Source: Flammeovirgaceae bacterium UBA4465
GTDB taxonomy: Bacteria; Bacteroidota; Bacteroidia; Cytophagales; Cyclobacteriaceae
DNA: 64,000 nt
Direction: 5' to 3'
Assembly: GCA_905182375.1 (NCBI GenBank)
Contig: CAJJBF010000004.1
Coordinates: 120,303 to 184,302, forward strand
The notes under the pieces were generated by a model. It saw only the letters and a list, made by a program, of their open reading frames with translations, was not told the DNA's origin and did no database searches. This document shows, one piece after another, positions 47,912 through 57,232 of this stretch; positions within the stretch are counted from its first letter, which is position 1; every line of letters starts with the position of its first letter. A program made the position numbers and the translations under genes.

Positions 47912-48850
47912 TTATATTAAGTTGAGATCCCTCAGGGCAGCATTCATATTGCGTACCGCAAAGGCACTAGCGTCAAATTTGACCTTTTCAGCTGAATCTA
48001 AATGATAATCGATGATCTTTTCTAATCCATTTTTACCAATGATCGTTGGTACGCCAATACAAATATCAGATTGCCCATATTCACCATCAAGATATACACA
48101 TGAGGAAAATAATTTTTTCTGGTCACGTACAATACTCTCCACTAAAAACGCTCCAGCAGCACCCGGTGCATACCAAGCAGAAGTTCCTATGAGTTTGGTC
48201 AAAGTCGCACCTCCTAGCATGGTTTCTTCAACTACCGTTGCCTGCTCATCTTCCGTTAAAAAATGGGTAACGGGCGTACTGTTGTAGGTGGCATGCTTGA
48301 TTAAAGGAATCATTGTGGTGTCACCATGTCCCCCAATGACCACTGCTTGCAAATCCAATGGCGAACAACCGATGGCTTCACTCAAACGATACTTAAATCT
48401 GCTGCTGTCCAACAATCCCCCCATACCGATGACTCGCTCTTTAGGTAAACCACTGGACTTCACACTCAGGTAAGTCATGGTGTCCATGGGATTTGAAATG
48501 ACGACGATAATGGTATTTGGTGAGTGCTTTAGGATATTTTCTGTTACCGTTTGAACGATACCAGCATTGGTGCCAATTAATTCCTCACGTGTCATTCCCG
48601 GTTTTCTTGGGATACCAGAGGTAATGACTACTACTTCAGAATCGGCGGTGGCAGCATAATCATTGGTAGATCCAATTACCTTTGTATTGAACCCATTTAA
48701 AGTGGCACATTGATTCATATCCATGGCTTTACCTTCTGCAAGGCCTTTCTTAATATCCAAGAGAACCACTTCTTCGCACAATTCTTTGCGGGTGATATTT
48801 TCTGCACAAGTAGCTCCAACAGCTCCTGCTCCAATAACGGTAACCTTCAT
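47912..48850 (-). CDS. mdh: Malate dehydrogenase
   Basis: A 312-residue NAD-dependent dehydrogenase of the TCA cycle (malate to oxaloacetate), of the LDH-like MDH type. NAD-binding motif GAGAVGATCA (7-16), substrate arginines R82 and R88 in PRKPGMTR, R151 in LLDSSRF with its Asp148, and catalytic H175 in GGHGD. Arg82 rather than Gln supports malate over lactate. A -7-like element (TAACTTTG, 48894-48901) sits about 45 nt upstream. Full length and intact. Confidence 0.95.
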   Translation of the reverse strand: MKVTVIGAGAVGATCAENITRKELCEEVVLLDIKKGLAEGKAMDMNQCATLNGFNTKVIGSTNDYAATADSEVVVITSGIPRKPGMTREELIGTNAGIVQTVTENILKHSPNTIIVVISNPMDTMTYLSVKSSGLPKERVIGMGGLLDSSRFKYRLSEAIGCSPLDLQAVVIGGHGDTTMIPLIKHATYNSTPVTHFLTEDEQATVVEETMLGGATLTKLIGTSAWYAPGAAGAFLVESIVRDQKKLFSSCVYLDGEYGQSDICIGVPTIIGKNGLEKIIDYHLDSAEKVKFDASAFAVRNMNAALRDLNLI

Positions 48851-48893
48851 TTATTTTTTTTAGTTTAAAATTGAGCCGATCGATATGGCTGCG

Positions 48894-48901
48894 CAAAGTT
48901 A
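48894..48901 (-). promoter_or_regulatory. -7 element TAACTTTG before mdh
   Basis: Matches TAnnTTTG on the minus strand, with about 43 nt between it and the mdh ATG. No -33 box at the expected spacing could be recognised. Confidence 0.45.
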
Positions 48902-48993
48902 CACGCCATGGTATTAATAGAAAAGTAATGCTGCTGATATCACAAATTTAAATGTTATCAAAAACCCTGAAAGCACAACGCATTTATATTTTA

Positions 48994-50340
48994 CTATCCA
49001 TCATTTCCCTTCAAATCTTTCATCTCGACTCTTAAAATATCCTTGGTTGAGTTTTTCAACCGGAATCTATCGTCAATGCGGAGACCAACAAGCCAGCAAA
49101 TTTCTTGTTTAGAGGTCAAGATTAAAAGGCTTTCCTTCCTAATTATAGGGATTTTTTGATCTATCAAAAAGTCACTGACTTTTTTCTTTTGAGTCATACC
49201 CAAGGGATAAAAATAATCTCCTTTTTCCCATTTTCTAAGGGTAAATGGAAAGGTCAATTTCTCCATATCCAAATAAGCAATGTTCAAACTTTTATCAACT
49301 GGTTCAGTAGTCGATGAAATAAGATTGAAAGTAAACTGATAATCATAAAATGCAACCGCCTCCAATGCATTAGCGATGGTCCTTCGTGCTGCTGGATCAA
49401 TGATCTGATCTGTTGTCCCAATCCAAACTTTGTGCCTGTCTACATTCAATTGGTATGCATCCCAATAAAACATGGCCGAATGATTCTGAACCACTGATCT
49501 AAAAATTTGCTTGAATTGCGCATAGCCCAACTGATAACTTTCAAGCAATTCAAAAAGCAACAAACTATCCAATGAATGATCTCGAACCCAAGACACGTCC
49601 AAACAATCTATTTTACCTGATTTGAAATATTGTGTCTTCAGGTCCGAAACCTTCTGGTCGAGTAACATTTCAGTGGCGATGAGACGAGCTTGCGTATCCC
49701 CAAAAGTTTGTAAAACTGAAGGATTGAGCTCTTTCAGAACAGGCAATACTTTATTGCGAATTTTATTGCGCACATATTTGCTGCTCGCGTTAGACAGATC
49801 TTCACGCCAAGAAATACGCTGTTTCTCTGCATAATTTATTATTTCTTGTTTGTCAAAAATTAATAAAGGACGTACCAAAAGTCCCTGTTGTATTTTCATG
49901 CCTCTTAAACCTCGGATACCCGTTCCTTTGGTCAAATTAAATAAAACGGTCTCTAAGTTATCATCAGCATGATGCGCTGTTAATACAGCCGAACATTTAT
50001 GCAAGGAAGCCAACTCAGAAAACCAATCATAACGCAATGATCGAGCAGCCATTTGAATCGATACCTGATTTTTTTTTGCGTAGACCCCTGTATCCACCTT
50101 CAAAATGTGAGTGATAATCCCATGATTTCGGCCCCATTGCTCAACAAAATCAGCATCCAAATCTGATTCCTGACCTCGAAGGCCAAAATTCATGTGAGCA
50201 ATAAAAAAGTCGAAGGATAGCTCCTTTAACAAATGTGCAAGCACGATAGAATCAACCCCAGCGCTTACCCCTAAAAGCAGACGGTCTTGGGTACTAAATA
50301 AATGATGAGATTCAATATGAGCTTTTAATTTTGCTAACAT
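48994..50340 (-). CDS. tilS: tRNA(Ile)-lysidine synthase
   Basis: A 448-residue ATP-dependent enzyme that converts C34 of tRNA-Ile(CAU) to lysidine so that it reads AUA. The N-terminal PP-loop ATPase motif is SAGVDS (26-31), with Ala where SGGxDS is usual. It is followed by HMNFGLRGQESDLDADFVEQ, the HHADDNLET segment and NKIRNKVLPVLKEL, all typical of TilS. The C-terminal domain (about 360-445, 'LRKWEKGDYFYPLGM' and KKVSDFLIDQKIP) is present. Divergent from the LptA-like gene with only 60 nt between starts. Confidence 0.94.
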   Translation of the reverse strand: MLAKLKAHIESHHLFSTQDRLLLGVSAGVDSIVLAHLLKELSFDFFIAHMNFGLRGQESDLDADFVEQWGRNHGIITHILKVDTGVYAKKNQVSIQMAARSLRYDWFSELASLHKCSAVLTAHHADDNLETVLFNLTKGTGIRGLRGMKIQQGLLVRPLLIFDKQEIINYAEKQRISWREDLSNASSKYVRNKIRNKVLPVLKELNPSVLQTFGDTQARLIATEMLLDQKVSDLKTQYFKSGKIDCLDVSWVRDHSLDSLLLFELLESYQLGYAQFKQIFRSVVQNHSAMFYWDAYQLNVDRHKVWIGTTDQIIDPAARRTIANALEAVAFYDYQFTFNLISSTTEPVDKSLNIAYLDMEKLTFPFTLRKWEKGDYFYPLGMTQKKKVSDFLIDQKIPIIRKESLLILTSKQEICWLVGLRIDDRFRLKNSTKDILRVEMKDLKGNDG

Positions 50341-50374
50341 AAAATTAACGCTATTTTCCTGTCATTATATATAT

Positions 50375-50382
50375 TACTTTTG
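50375..50382 (+). promoter_or_regulatory. -7 element TACTTTTG before the LptA-like gene
   Basis: Fits TAnnTTTG and lies 18 nt upstream of the ATG at 50401, in the 60-nt gap shared with the divergent tilS. Confidence 0.5.
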
Positions 50383-50400
50383 CAGACCATTTAAGTTGAG

Positions 50401-52026
50401 ATGCGAAACTACCTTATATTATTTATGTTACTCCTCCTCTCTTTGGCATCTATGGCTCAGAAGAGAATTAAATATACCGCCAAAGGTAAGCAGGAAGTGG
50501 TTCGAAAAGAGGGTCAATCGATAAGATATCTTATTGACAGTGTGGTCTTTGTTCAGAAAGAGACTACTGTTTATTGCGACAGTGCTATTTATAAAAAAGC
50601 CGAAAATCAAATGAGGGCTTACGACCATGTGAAAATTATCAATGATTCAACCGTCGTAACTTCCGATCGGCTCTTATATCAAGGAGAAGATCGCATCGCT
50701 CAACTTCGCGAAGACGTGATTTATAAGCGGGGATATCAGGAACTCTATACTGACCATTTGGATTACAGCTTAGACACCGAAGTCGCCTATTACTACAATG
50801 GAGGACAATTGATTGACACCACCAATATCCTTTCAAGTACATTAGGCTATTTTTATGCCAAGGAAAATATCGCACGATTTTATCAGTCAGTAGTTTTGCA
50901 GTCTCCAGAGTTTACTTTAAAAACTGATACCCTAAGATACAATACACTTACCAAAATAGCTTATAGCTTTGGTCCTACTGAAATCATCAATAAAGAGGGT
51001 ACGATAATATATGCTGACGGAGGTGAATTCCGAACGGAAATCAGTCAAACAGAAATATCATCCGGAAATATTGAAACCTCCGAATATATCTTGGATGGTG
51101 ATAAATTATTTTTTGATGATTTTAACCAGTACTATTTAGGTGAGGGTAACGTAAAACTTACTTCAAAAGAAAATAATCTTATCCTAATCGGCGATGAAGG
51201 CTATCACGATAAGGTCAATGGCTACAGCAAAATATATGGTAATGCCATCATGAAAAAGATTATGAAATTAGATACTTTTTACATAGCCGCAGATACGATG
51301 ATGGCCATCGAAAGTGAATACGACTCTGTTAGAAGAATATTGGCCTATCCAGACATTAGGATATTTAAAATGAATGTCCAAGGCATTGCCGATTCTTCCG
51401 CTTATTTTTTGGCTGATTCTATTATAATGCTTTATCGAAATCCTGTTTTATGGACAGGGCAAAATCAAGTCCTGTCAGATACGATCGCCATCTTCCTTAA
51501 CGACAGCAGTATAGAAAAAATGGACTTAAAACGAAATGCATTTCTGATCACCCAAGATTCAGTCAGTAATTTCAATCAAATAAAAGGAAGATTGATGAAC
51601 ATCTATTTCTTCAAAAAACGCTTAAACTACATTGATATTAATGGTAATTGTGAAAGTCTATTCCATTCAATGGATGAAACAGATACGGTTTTATTAGGAA
51701 TCAATAAAATGCTAACAAGCAATATGACCATTCGTTTTCTCAACAATCAAATTAATAACTTTACGTTATATAAATCTCCAGAGGGTCGATTCTTACCCCC
51801 ACACATGATTACAGAAGCAGACAAAACACTGGATGACTTCAACTGGATGATTGATCGAAGACCTTCGCTCCAAGATGTTTTTGTAAAACCCATTTTTGAC
51901 GACGTTTTGGTCCCCTCAAATAATCTTGAAGAAAAAGTTAAACCTGATGAACAAGAAAGAGAGGAAAATAAAAAGAAACTTCAGGAAAGAAAAAGAGGCA
52001 AAAAAATACAAGGTGCACTTAATTAA
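50401..52026 (+). CDS. OstA/LptA-like periplasmic LPS-transport protein
   Basis: A 541-residue exported protein with a signal peptide (about 1-19). It carries repeated OstA-type beta-jellyroll strands (VYCDSAIYKKAENQMRAYDH, VTSDRLLYQGEDRIAQLRED, LYTDHLDYSLDTEVAYYYNG, LKTDTLRYNTLTKIAYSFGP). These form the lipopolysaccharide-bridging fold of LptA/LptD N-domains. The C-terminus is basic (about 515-541) and rich in Lys/Arg. Role: LPS transport across the periplasm. It heads the co-directional run leading to bamD, consistent with an envelope-assembly block. Confidence 0.85.
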   Translation: MRNYLILFMLLLLSLASMAQKRIKYTAKGKQEVVRKEGQSIRYLIDSVVFVQKETTVYCDSAIYKKAENQMRAYDHVKIINDSTVVTSDRLLYQGEDRIAQLREDVIYKRGYQELYTDHLDYSLDTEVAYYYNGGQLIDTTNILSSTLGYFYAKENIARFYQSVVLQSPEFTLKTDTLRYNTLTKIAYSFGPTEIINKEGTIIYADGGEFRTEISQTEISSGNIETSEYILDGDKLFFDDFNQYYLGEGNVKLTSKENNLILIGDEGYHDKVNGYSKIYGNAIMKKIMKLDTFYIAADTMMAIESEYDSVRRILAYPDIRIFKMNVQGIADSSAYFLADSIIMLYRNPVLWTGQNQVLSDTIAIFLNDSSIEKMDLKRNAFLITQDSVSNFNQIKGRLMNIYFFKKRLNYIDINGNCESLFHSMDETDTVLLGINKMLTSNMTIRFLNNQINNFTLYKSPEGRFLPPHMITEADKTLDDFNWMIDRRPSLQDVFVKPIFDDVLVPSNNLEEKVKPDEQEREENKKKLQERKRGKKIQGALN

Positions 52027-52048
52027 TAATTTTATAACAATAGTGCAT

Positions 52049-52056
52049 TACTTTTG
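52049..52056 (+). promoter_or_regulatory. -7 element TACTTTTG before bamD
   Basis: Fits TAnnTTTG, 17 nt upstream of the bamD ATG. It suggests a separate transcription start within the envelope gene block. Confidence 0.5.
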
Positions 52057-52073
52057 CGGTAATATTTTAGAAA

Positions 52074-52880
52074 ATGATCAAAATTTATATCAAAATATCT
52101 CTCATAGGCCTTTTATGCCTTTTCATTACGAGTTGTACTGAGTACCAAAAATTACGTAAAACTAGTGATTGGCAGCCGAAATACGAGGCAGCCATGAAAT
52201 ATTATGAAAAAAAGGATTTTGCCAGAGCTATTGGCCTTTTCGAGGATATACTCCCTATTATTCGAGGTACCAAGGAAGCCGAATCGGCCAATTTTTATTA
52301 TGCCTACGCGCACTACTACCAAGATTTATTTATTCTAAGCGCCCATTATTTTGAAACCTTCTTGGAAGTTTATTCTCGGAGTGATTTAGCACTTGAGGCC
52401 AATTATATGTTTGGCTATTCGCTCTATATGCAATCGCCAGAATATGACTTAGATCAAACGCCGAGCTATGAAGCCATCAATGTGATGCAGAACTTCATCA
52501 ATCAATACCCCACTTCAGAATTTGCGAAAAATGCGGGAGGAATTGTTAATGAACTAGAACTTAGACTGGAAAAAAAAGAATTTGAAAATGCCAGATTATA
52601 TCTTAAACTGCGAAAATATGAGGCGGCTATCGTCACTTTAGAATATTTCATCAAGGAATTCCCAGGTTCTTCTTTTCAAGAAGAGGCTTTCTTCTTGACC
52701 ATCAAGACAGCACATGACTATGCGCAAGCCAGCATTCGTTCGGTTCAAAATAAACGTTTTAAATCTTGTGTAGATAAGTATCAAACTTTCGTTGATAAAT
52801 ATCCTAACAGTAACTTTTTAAAAGAAGCCGAAGAATATTATGTGAATTGTACAGATTTTTTATCTAAATTTGACCTTTGA
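52074..52880 (+). CDS. bamD: Outer membrane assembly lipoprotein BamD
   Basis: A 268-residue lipoprotein with lipobox ITSC (Cys21) and five TPR-like helix pairs (MKYYEKKDFARAIGLFEDIL, AHYYQDLFILSAHYFETFLE, LYLKLRKYEAAIVTLEYFIK and others), the YfiO/BamD plan. It works with BamA in folding outer-membrane beta-barrels. Length and position (directly before rpoZ and coaBC) match the conserved Bacteroidota arrangement. Confidence 0.92.
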   Translation: MIKIYIKISLIGLLCLFITSCTEYQKLRKTSDWQPKYEAAMKYYEKKDFARAIGLFEDILPIIRGTKEAESANFYYAYAHYYQDLFILSAHYFETFLEVYSRSDLALEANYMFGYSLYMQSPEYDLDQTPSYEAINVMQNFINQYPTSEFAKNAGGIVNELELRLEKKEFENARLYLKLRKYEAAIVTLEYFIKEFPGSSFQEEAFFLTIKTAHDYAQASIRSVQNKRFKSCVDKYQTFVDKYPNSNFLKEAEEYYVNCTDFLSKFDL

Positions 52881-52894
52881 AATAATTAAAGATT

Positions 52895-53221
52895 ATGGCT
52901 ACTGACGCATCACTCAAAACAAGAGAAAGTTCTGTACTATCAGAACCTACAGAGAATATATTTGAATCTTTGGTAATCATAGGCAAACGTGCCCGACAAA
53001 TCTCAAGCATTCAGAAAGAAGAATTGAATGGGAAATTGGCTGAATTTGCCTCTACCGTCGATAATCTAGAAGAAATTTTTGAAAACAGAGAACAAATTGA
53101 AATTTCTAAATTTTACGAGCGGATGCCAAAGCCAACCACCACAGCGACTGAGGAATTCCTCAACGATGAGGTGATATTCAGAAGACGGGATGAAGATGAC
53201 GCAGAGGGCATAAAACTGTAA
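52895..53221 (+). CDS. rpoZ: RNA polymerase omega subunit (RpoZ)
   Basis: A 108-residue protein with the omega core FESLVIIGKRARQIS followed by a helical segment ELNGKLAEFA, matching Bacteroidota RpoZ. It stabilises beta-prime in RNA polymerase. Fourteen nt after bamD and just ahead of coaBC, the usual neighbourhood. Confidence 0.85.
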   Translation: MATDASLKTRESSVLSEPTENIFESLVIIGKRARQISSIQKEELNGKLAEFASTVDNLEEIFENREQIEISKFYERMPKPTTTATEEFLNDEVIFRRRDEDDAEGIKL

Positions 53222-53234
53222 CTTGCCCAAGCCT

Positions 53235-54428
53235 ATGCTGGCACAAAAAAAAATTCTTTTAGCCGTTAGCGGGTCTATTGCAGCTTACAAATCAGCATTG
53301 ATTGTTCGGCTTTTAATGAAAGAACAAGCTGAGGTACGAGTCATTATGACGGAAAGTGCCAAAAAATTTATTACCCCTACCACTCTATCCACTCTATCGA
53401 AACAACCCGTCTATACCTCTTTTTATAAGAATAATTCAGAAGAGTGGCACAATCATGTTGCTCTCGGTCTTTGGGCAGATGTGCTGATCATTGCACCGGC
53501 CTCGGCCCATACCCTCTCGAAAATGGCACAAGGTTTATGTGATAATTTTCTGTTGTCTGTCTTTCTTTCAGCAAGATGTCCTGTATATTTTGCTCCAGCA
53601 ATGGATTTGGACATGTTGGCGCATCCAGCAACTCAAAAAAACATTGATCTACTGGTCTCACGTGGAAACCATCTCATTGCCTCCGATGTAGGCGAACTTG
53701 CCAGTGGTCTGAACGGAAAAGGAAGAATGGCTGCGCCAGAAACCATCATTAATATTCTGGAAGCACATTTCAAAATAGGGCCCTTTAATAATAAAAGAGT
53801 GTTGATTACCTCCGGCCCTACCTATGAGGCTCTTGACTCAGTTAGGTTTATTGGAAATCATTCTTCTGGTAAAATGGGATATGCCTTGGCTACTTTATTT
53901 GCTAAGCAAGGGGCTCAAGTTGTGTTTATTTCTGGTCCTGTAAAAGATTACCCTAAACACACTGATATCAAGATCATTAAAGTCACTTCAGCTGATGAAA
54001 TGCTGGTCGCATGTATTCAGCAATATGTAGACATCGACTTCGCTGTTTTTACTGCTGCAGTAGCCGATTACAAACCCAGCAAGGCGTTTGACAAAAAGCA
54101 TAAAAAGGATGGTAATCCTCTGAAAATAACCTTGATTGAAAATCCAGACATTGCTCATGAATTGGGTAAACTAAAAACTGAAAAACAAATCCATGTTGGA
54201 TTTGCCCTAGAAACCCATAATGAAGAAGCCTCGGCTAAAGCGAAAATAAAGCGTAAAAATTTAGATCTTATTGTTCTAAATTCGTTGCAAGATATTGGTG
54301 TCGGTTTTGGTCAAGATACCAATAAAACCACCATTTATGATCGCTTTGAAAAACGATTTCCTTTTGATTTAAAGGATAAAAAAGAGGTTGCTCAAGATAT
54401 TTTGAAAATAATGGAAAGCTATGCTTAA
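53235..54428 (+). CDS. coaBC: Bifunctional CoaBC (phosphopantothenoylcysteine synthetase/decarboxylase)
   Basis: A 397-residue enzyme making 4'-phosphopantetheine for CoA. The N-terminal flavin decarboxylase domain CoaC (about 1-180) has AVSGSIAAYKSA, the NHVALGLWADVLIIAPASAH segment with the active His, and PAMDLDM. The C-terminal CoaB domain has ITSGPTYEALDSVRFIGNHS, SGKMGYALA and AAVADYKP with the essential Lys. The ATG at 53235 is preferred to the in-frame TTG at 53223, since it starts directly before the first beta strand. The next gene overlaps its end by 8 nt. Confidence 0.93.
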   Translation: MLAQKKILLAVSGSIAAYKSALIVRLLMKEQAEVRVIMTESAKKFITPTTLSTLSKQPVYTSFYKNNSEEWHNHVALGLWADVLIIAPASAHTLSKMAQGLCDNFLLSVFLSARCPVYFAPAMDLDMLAHPATQKNIDLLVSRGNHLIASDVGELASGLNGKGRMAAPETIINILEAHFKIGPFNNKRVLITSGPTYEALDSVRFIGNHSSGKMGYALATLFAKQGAQVVFISGPVKDYPKHTDIKIIKVTSADEMLVACIQQYVDIDFAVFTAAVADYKPSKAFDKKHKKDGNPLKITLIENPDIAHELGKLKTEKQIHVGFALETHNEEASAKAKIKRKNLDLIVLNSLQDIGVGFGQDTNKTTIYDRFEKRFPFDLKDKKEVAQDILKIMESYA

Positions 54429-55317
54429 GCTCGCTACATTAATTTTTTTTTTAATTCCGATGGTACTGCTAAGTCAAGAGCTGAATTGTCGTGTAATCAT
54501 CAATGCGCAAGCCATTCAAAGTAGTGACCCAAGTACTATTTCCGAAATGGAAGTTGTCTTTAGCGAATTTCTCAATAATACAAAATGGACTTCTGATCAA
54601 TTTAAAGTTAAAGAAAGAATTAATTGTAATATTATTCTTACACTAACCGGCGCAAGTGATCCTGCATTGGGGCAATACCAAGCCTCCGTACAGGTACTTT
54701 CCTCTAGACCGGTATATAACACCAATCATGAAACAATCCTATTGAATTTTGGTGATAGAGACTGGGTATTTGAATATGTTAATTCTCAGCCCATCATCTA
54801 TAATGAAAATAGCTTTATTGATAACCTTTCTTCTCTCCTATCATATTATGCTTTAGTGATCATTGGCTTGGATTATGATTCATTTGGAAGGTTAAGAGGC
54901 GAGCCTTACTTCAATCTGGCATGGCGGGTAGTGACCAACGCCCAAAATACTGGTTTTATAGGATGGGATCAATTCAATAGTATCAGAAATCGCTATTGGT
55001 TAATAGAGAATTTGTTAAATGCTCAAATGAAACCCATAAGAGATGCCAGTTATCAATATCACTTACAAGGCATGGATCATTTTTTGGAAAATCCTGAAGA
55101 GGCCAGAAAAATGATCTCTGAAAGTATCCAAAAAGTACTAAAAGTCAACCAAGCAAGACCCCGTTCGATACTTACCATTAGCTTTCTAGATGCCAAAACT
55201 GACGAGCTCAGTAAAATATTTTCAAAAGGAGATCCATCCCTTCGCAAGCGGACTTACAATATGCTTGTAAATATTGATGCAACCAAGCGTTCAGATTTTG
55301 CAGAGATGATTAAATAA
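54421..55317 (+). CDS. DUF4835 family exported protein
   Basis: A 298-residue protein with a signal peptide (about 1-18, cleavage after LSQ) and the DUF4835 pattern: ELNCRVIINAQAIQSSDPST, LTGASDPALGQYQASVQVLS, SRPVY, LNFGDRDWVFEYVN, LSSLLSYYALVIIGLDYDSF. Function unknown. It is found almost exclusively in Bacteroidota between coaBC and recN, as here. Overlaps coaBC by 8 nt and the following small gene by one base. Confidence 0.9.
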   Translation: MLKLATLIFFLIPMVLLSQELNCRVIINAQAIQSSDPSTISEMEVVFSEFLNNTKWTSDQFKVKERINCNIILTLTGASDPALGQYQASVQVLSSRPVYNTNHETILLNFGDRDWVFEYVNSQPIIYNENSFIDNLSSLLSYYALVIIGLDYDSFGRLRGEPYFNLAWRVVTNAQNTGFIGWDQFNSIRNRYWLIENLLNAQMKPIRDASYQYHLQGMDHFLENPEEARKMISESIQKVLKVNQARPRSILTISFLDAKTDELSKIFSKGDPSLRKRTYNMLVNIDATKRSDFAEMIK

Positions 55318-55526
55318 TGCCCAGTCGACAAGTCAGAATAACTCTATCAGATCTAGAAATCCATTTTCAAGAATGGCTCACATTTATGCGCAAAGATGGT
55401 GCGGTAATATTTGGAAAAATGATTAGTATTGAAGGAAATAAAATTTTATATCAAAATTCATCTATGAAAAGAGCCCTCATATTCCGCTCAGAATTGGATG
55501 AAGTTTGGAGAGATGTACAAACCTGA
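55317..55526 (+). CDS. Small conserved-looking protein between DUF4835 and recN
   Basis: A 69-residue protein whose ATG shares one base with the DUF4835 stop (TAATG), a strong sign of translational coupling. It has no signal peptide or membrane segment. The composition suggests a small beta-rich fold (AVIFGKMISIEGNKILYQNS, SMKRALIFRSELDEVW), possibly Sm/SH3-like, but no family was recognised. It ends 5 nt before the recN ATG. Confidence 0.65.
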   Translation: MPSRQVRITLSDLEIHFQEWLTFMRKDGAVIFGKMISIEGNKILYQNSSMKRALIFRSELDEVWRDVQT

Positions 55527-55531
55527 TTGAT

Positions 55532-57190
55532 ATGATCAAATCGCTTTCAATCATTAATTTTGCTTTAATTAAGGAATTAGAACTGATCCCTGCTCCGGGA
55601 TTGAATGTCATTACGGGAGAAACGGGAGCTGGAAAATCAATTATGATGGGTGCCTTAGGCCTGCTGATGGGCCGTCGTGCAGATAGTAAAGCCCTATGGG
55701 ATGTCTCTAAAAAATGCCAAATCGAAGGGCATTTTGACATCTCTGCCTATGAACTTCAATCTTTTTTTGAAACCTATGAGCTCGACTATGAAACGGAGAC
55801 CATCATTCGTAGAGAGGTTTCTCCCAACGGAAAAAGTAGGGCCTTTATCAATGATACTCCCGTAAATTTAGAGGTACTCAAAACCTTTGCTTTAAAACTC
55901 ATGGATATCCATTCTCAAAATGAGTCCTTAAATCTAGGAAATCACCAATACCAACTTGATGTATTAGATCAGTTTTCACTTAATGTACGTCAGCTCAAAG
56001 CCTACAAAAGAGCCTATGAGATCTATCAACGCCGGAAAAAGGTATATGAAGAGTTGGTTTTATGGCATTCTACCTCTCGAAAGAATCAAGATTATGAACG
56101 TCATAATCTTCAAGAATTAGAAGATGCAGGGCTAGATGACATTGATTTAGAAAGCCTAGAGCAAAATTTGACTACCATGCAGCATGCAGAGGAAATTAAA
56201 CTAAAGCTCTCTCAAGCGATCCATCTATTAGATGAGGGAGACTTTTCTGTAATCAAACAACTGGAACTATTGGATAACTTAATGATATCTATCAGTAGTC
56301 TTTCAGGAACATTCAAAGAGGCTCAAGCAAGAATCACAAGCTCATTAATCGAATTAAAAGATGTCTTTGAAGTTCTGCTAGAGAAACGAGAACAGATTGA
56401 ATTCGATCCCCAGAGAATAGCCGAATTTAACGAACAACGCTCACTCATTTATCGCTTGCAGCAAAAACATGAACTTCATACAATGAAAGGCCTCATTGAT
56501 CTGAGGGAGCAATTATCTGAGAAACTTGATGAAATAGATCATCTTGATGAAAAACTCACTGCATCAAAAGAGCAAATGGATTTAGCTATGAATCAACTAA
56601 TGATACATGGTACAGCACTTTCAAAACTTCGTCAGCAATCAGCTCTTAATTTTGAGCAAGAAATCACCGATATCATTCATGAAATTGGCATTGAAAATGG
56701 TCGAGTAAAAATTGAAATAGAAGTCATTGAACCTAATAAAAATGGAATCAACAAATGTTCCATTCAATTTTCAGCCAATAAAGGTGTCGCTCCACAATCA
56801 CTTAAAAATATCGCCTCTGGTGGTGAATTGTCTCGGCTCATTTTTGCCATAAAATATTTAATCGCAGATAAAATTGCATTACCTACGCTTATTTTCGATG
56901 AAATCGACACTGGAATTTCTGGAGAAATCGCCATTAAAATGGTTAAAATGATGAAAACCATGGCAAAAAATCATCAGGTTATCTCCATTAGTCATTTACC
57001 CCAATTTGCTGCCGGAGGAGAGGCTCACTTCTTTGTCTACAAAGACCATAGTGCCGATAAGTCCGTCACTAAAATCAAAGAATTGGTAGCCGAAGAACGT
57101 ATCGAAGCCATCGCCCAAATGATTGCAGGAGCGCATCCCACGGAAAGTGCCTTTAAAAGTGCGCGGGAATTGTTGTCATTACCTCAATAA
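55532..57190 (+). CDS. recN: DNA repair protein RecN
   Basis: A 552-residue SMC-like ATPase for double-strand break repair. N-terminal Walker A GETGAGKS (29-36), then a long coiled-coil region (about 155-365), ABC signature IASGGELSR and Walker B LIFDEIDTGISG, with the final ISHLPQFAA D-loop/H-loop region. The ATG at 55532 (MIKSLSIINF) is chosen over an upstream in-frame TTG because the family begins exactly there. Confidence 0.95.
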   Translation: MIKSLSIINFALIKELELIPAPGLNVITGETGAGKSIMMGALGLLMGRRADSKALWDVSKKCQIEGHFDISAYELQSFFETYELDYETETIIRREVSPNGKSRAFINDTPVNLEVLKTFALKLMDIHSQNESLNLGNHQYQLDVLDQFSLNVRQLKAYKRAYEIYQRRKKVYEELVLWHSTSRKNQDYERHNLQELEDAGLDDIDLESLEQNLTTMQHAEEIKLKLSQAIHLLDEGDFSVIKQLELLDNLMISISSLSGTFKEAQARITSSLIELKDVFEVLLEKREQIEFDPQRIAEFNEQRSLIYRLQQKHELHTMKGLIDLREQLSEKLDEIDHLDEKLTASKEQMDLAMNQLMIHGTALSKLRQQSALNFEQEITDIIHEIGIENGRVKIEIEVIEPNKNGINKCSIQFSANKGVAPQSLKNIASGGELSRLIFAIKYLIADKIALPTLIFDEIDTGISGEIAIKMVKMMKTMAKNHQVISISHLPQFAAGGEAHFFVYKDHSADKSVTKIKELVAEERIEAIAQMIAGAHPTESAFKSARELLSLPQ

Positions 57191-57205
57191 AGAAATAGTT
57201 TTCAT

Positions 57206-57213
57206 TATTTTTG
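57206..57213 (+). promoter_or_regulatory. -7 element TATTTTTG before fabI
   Basis: Fits TAnnTTTG, 19 nt upstream of the fabI ATG, in the 42-nt gap after recN. It suggests fabI is independently transcribed. Confidence 0.5.
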
Positions 57214-57232
57214 CAACTTAAATATTAAAGAA

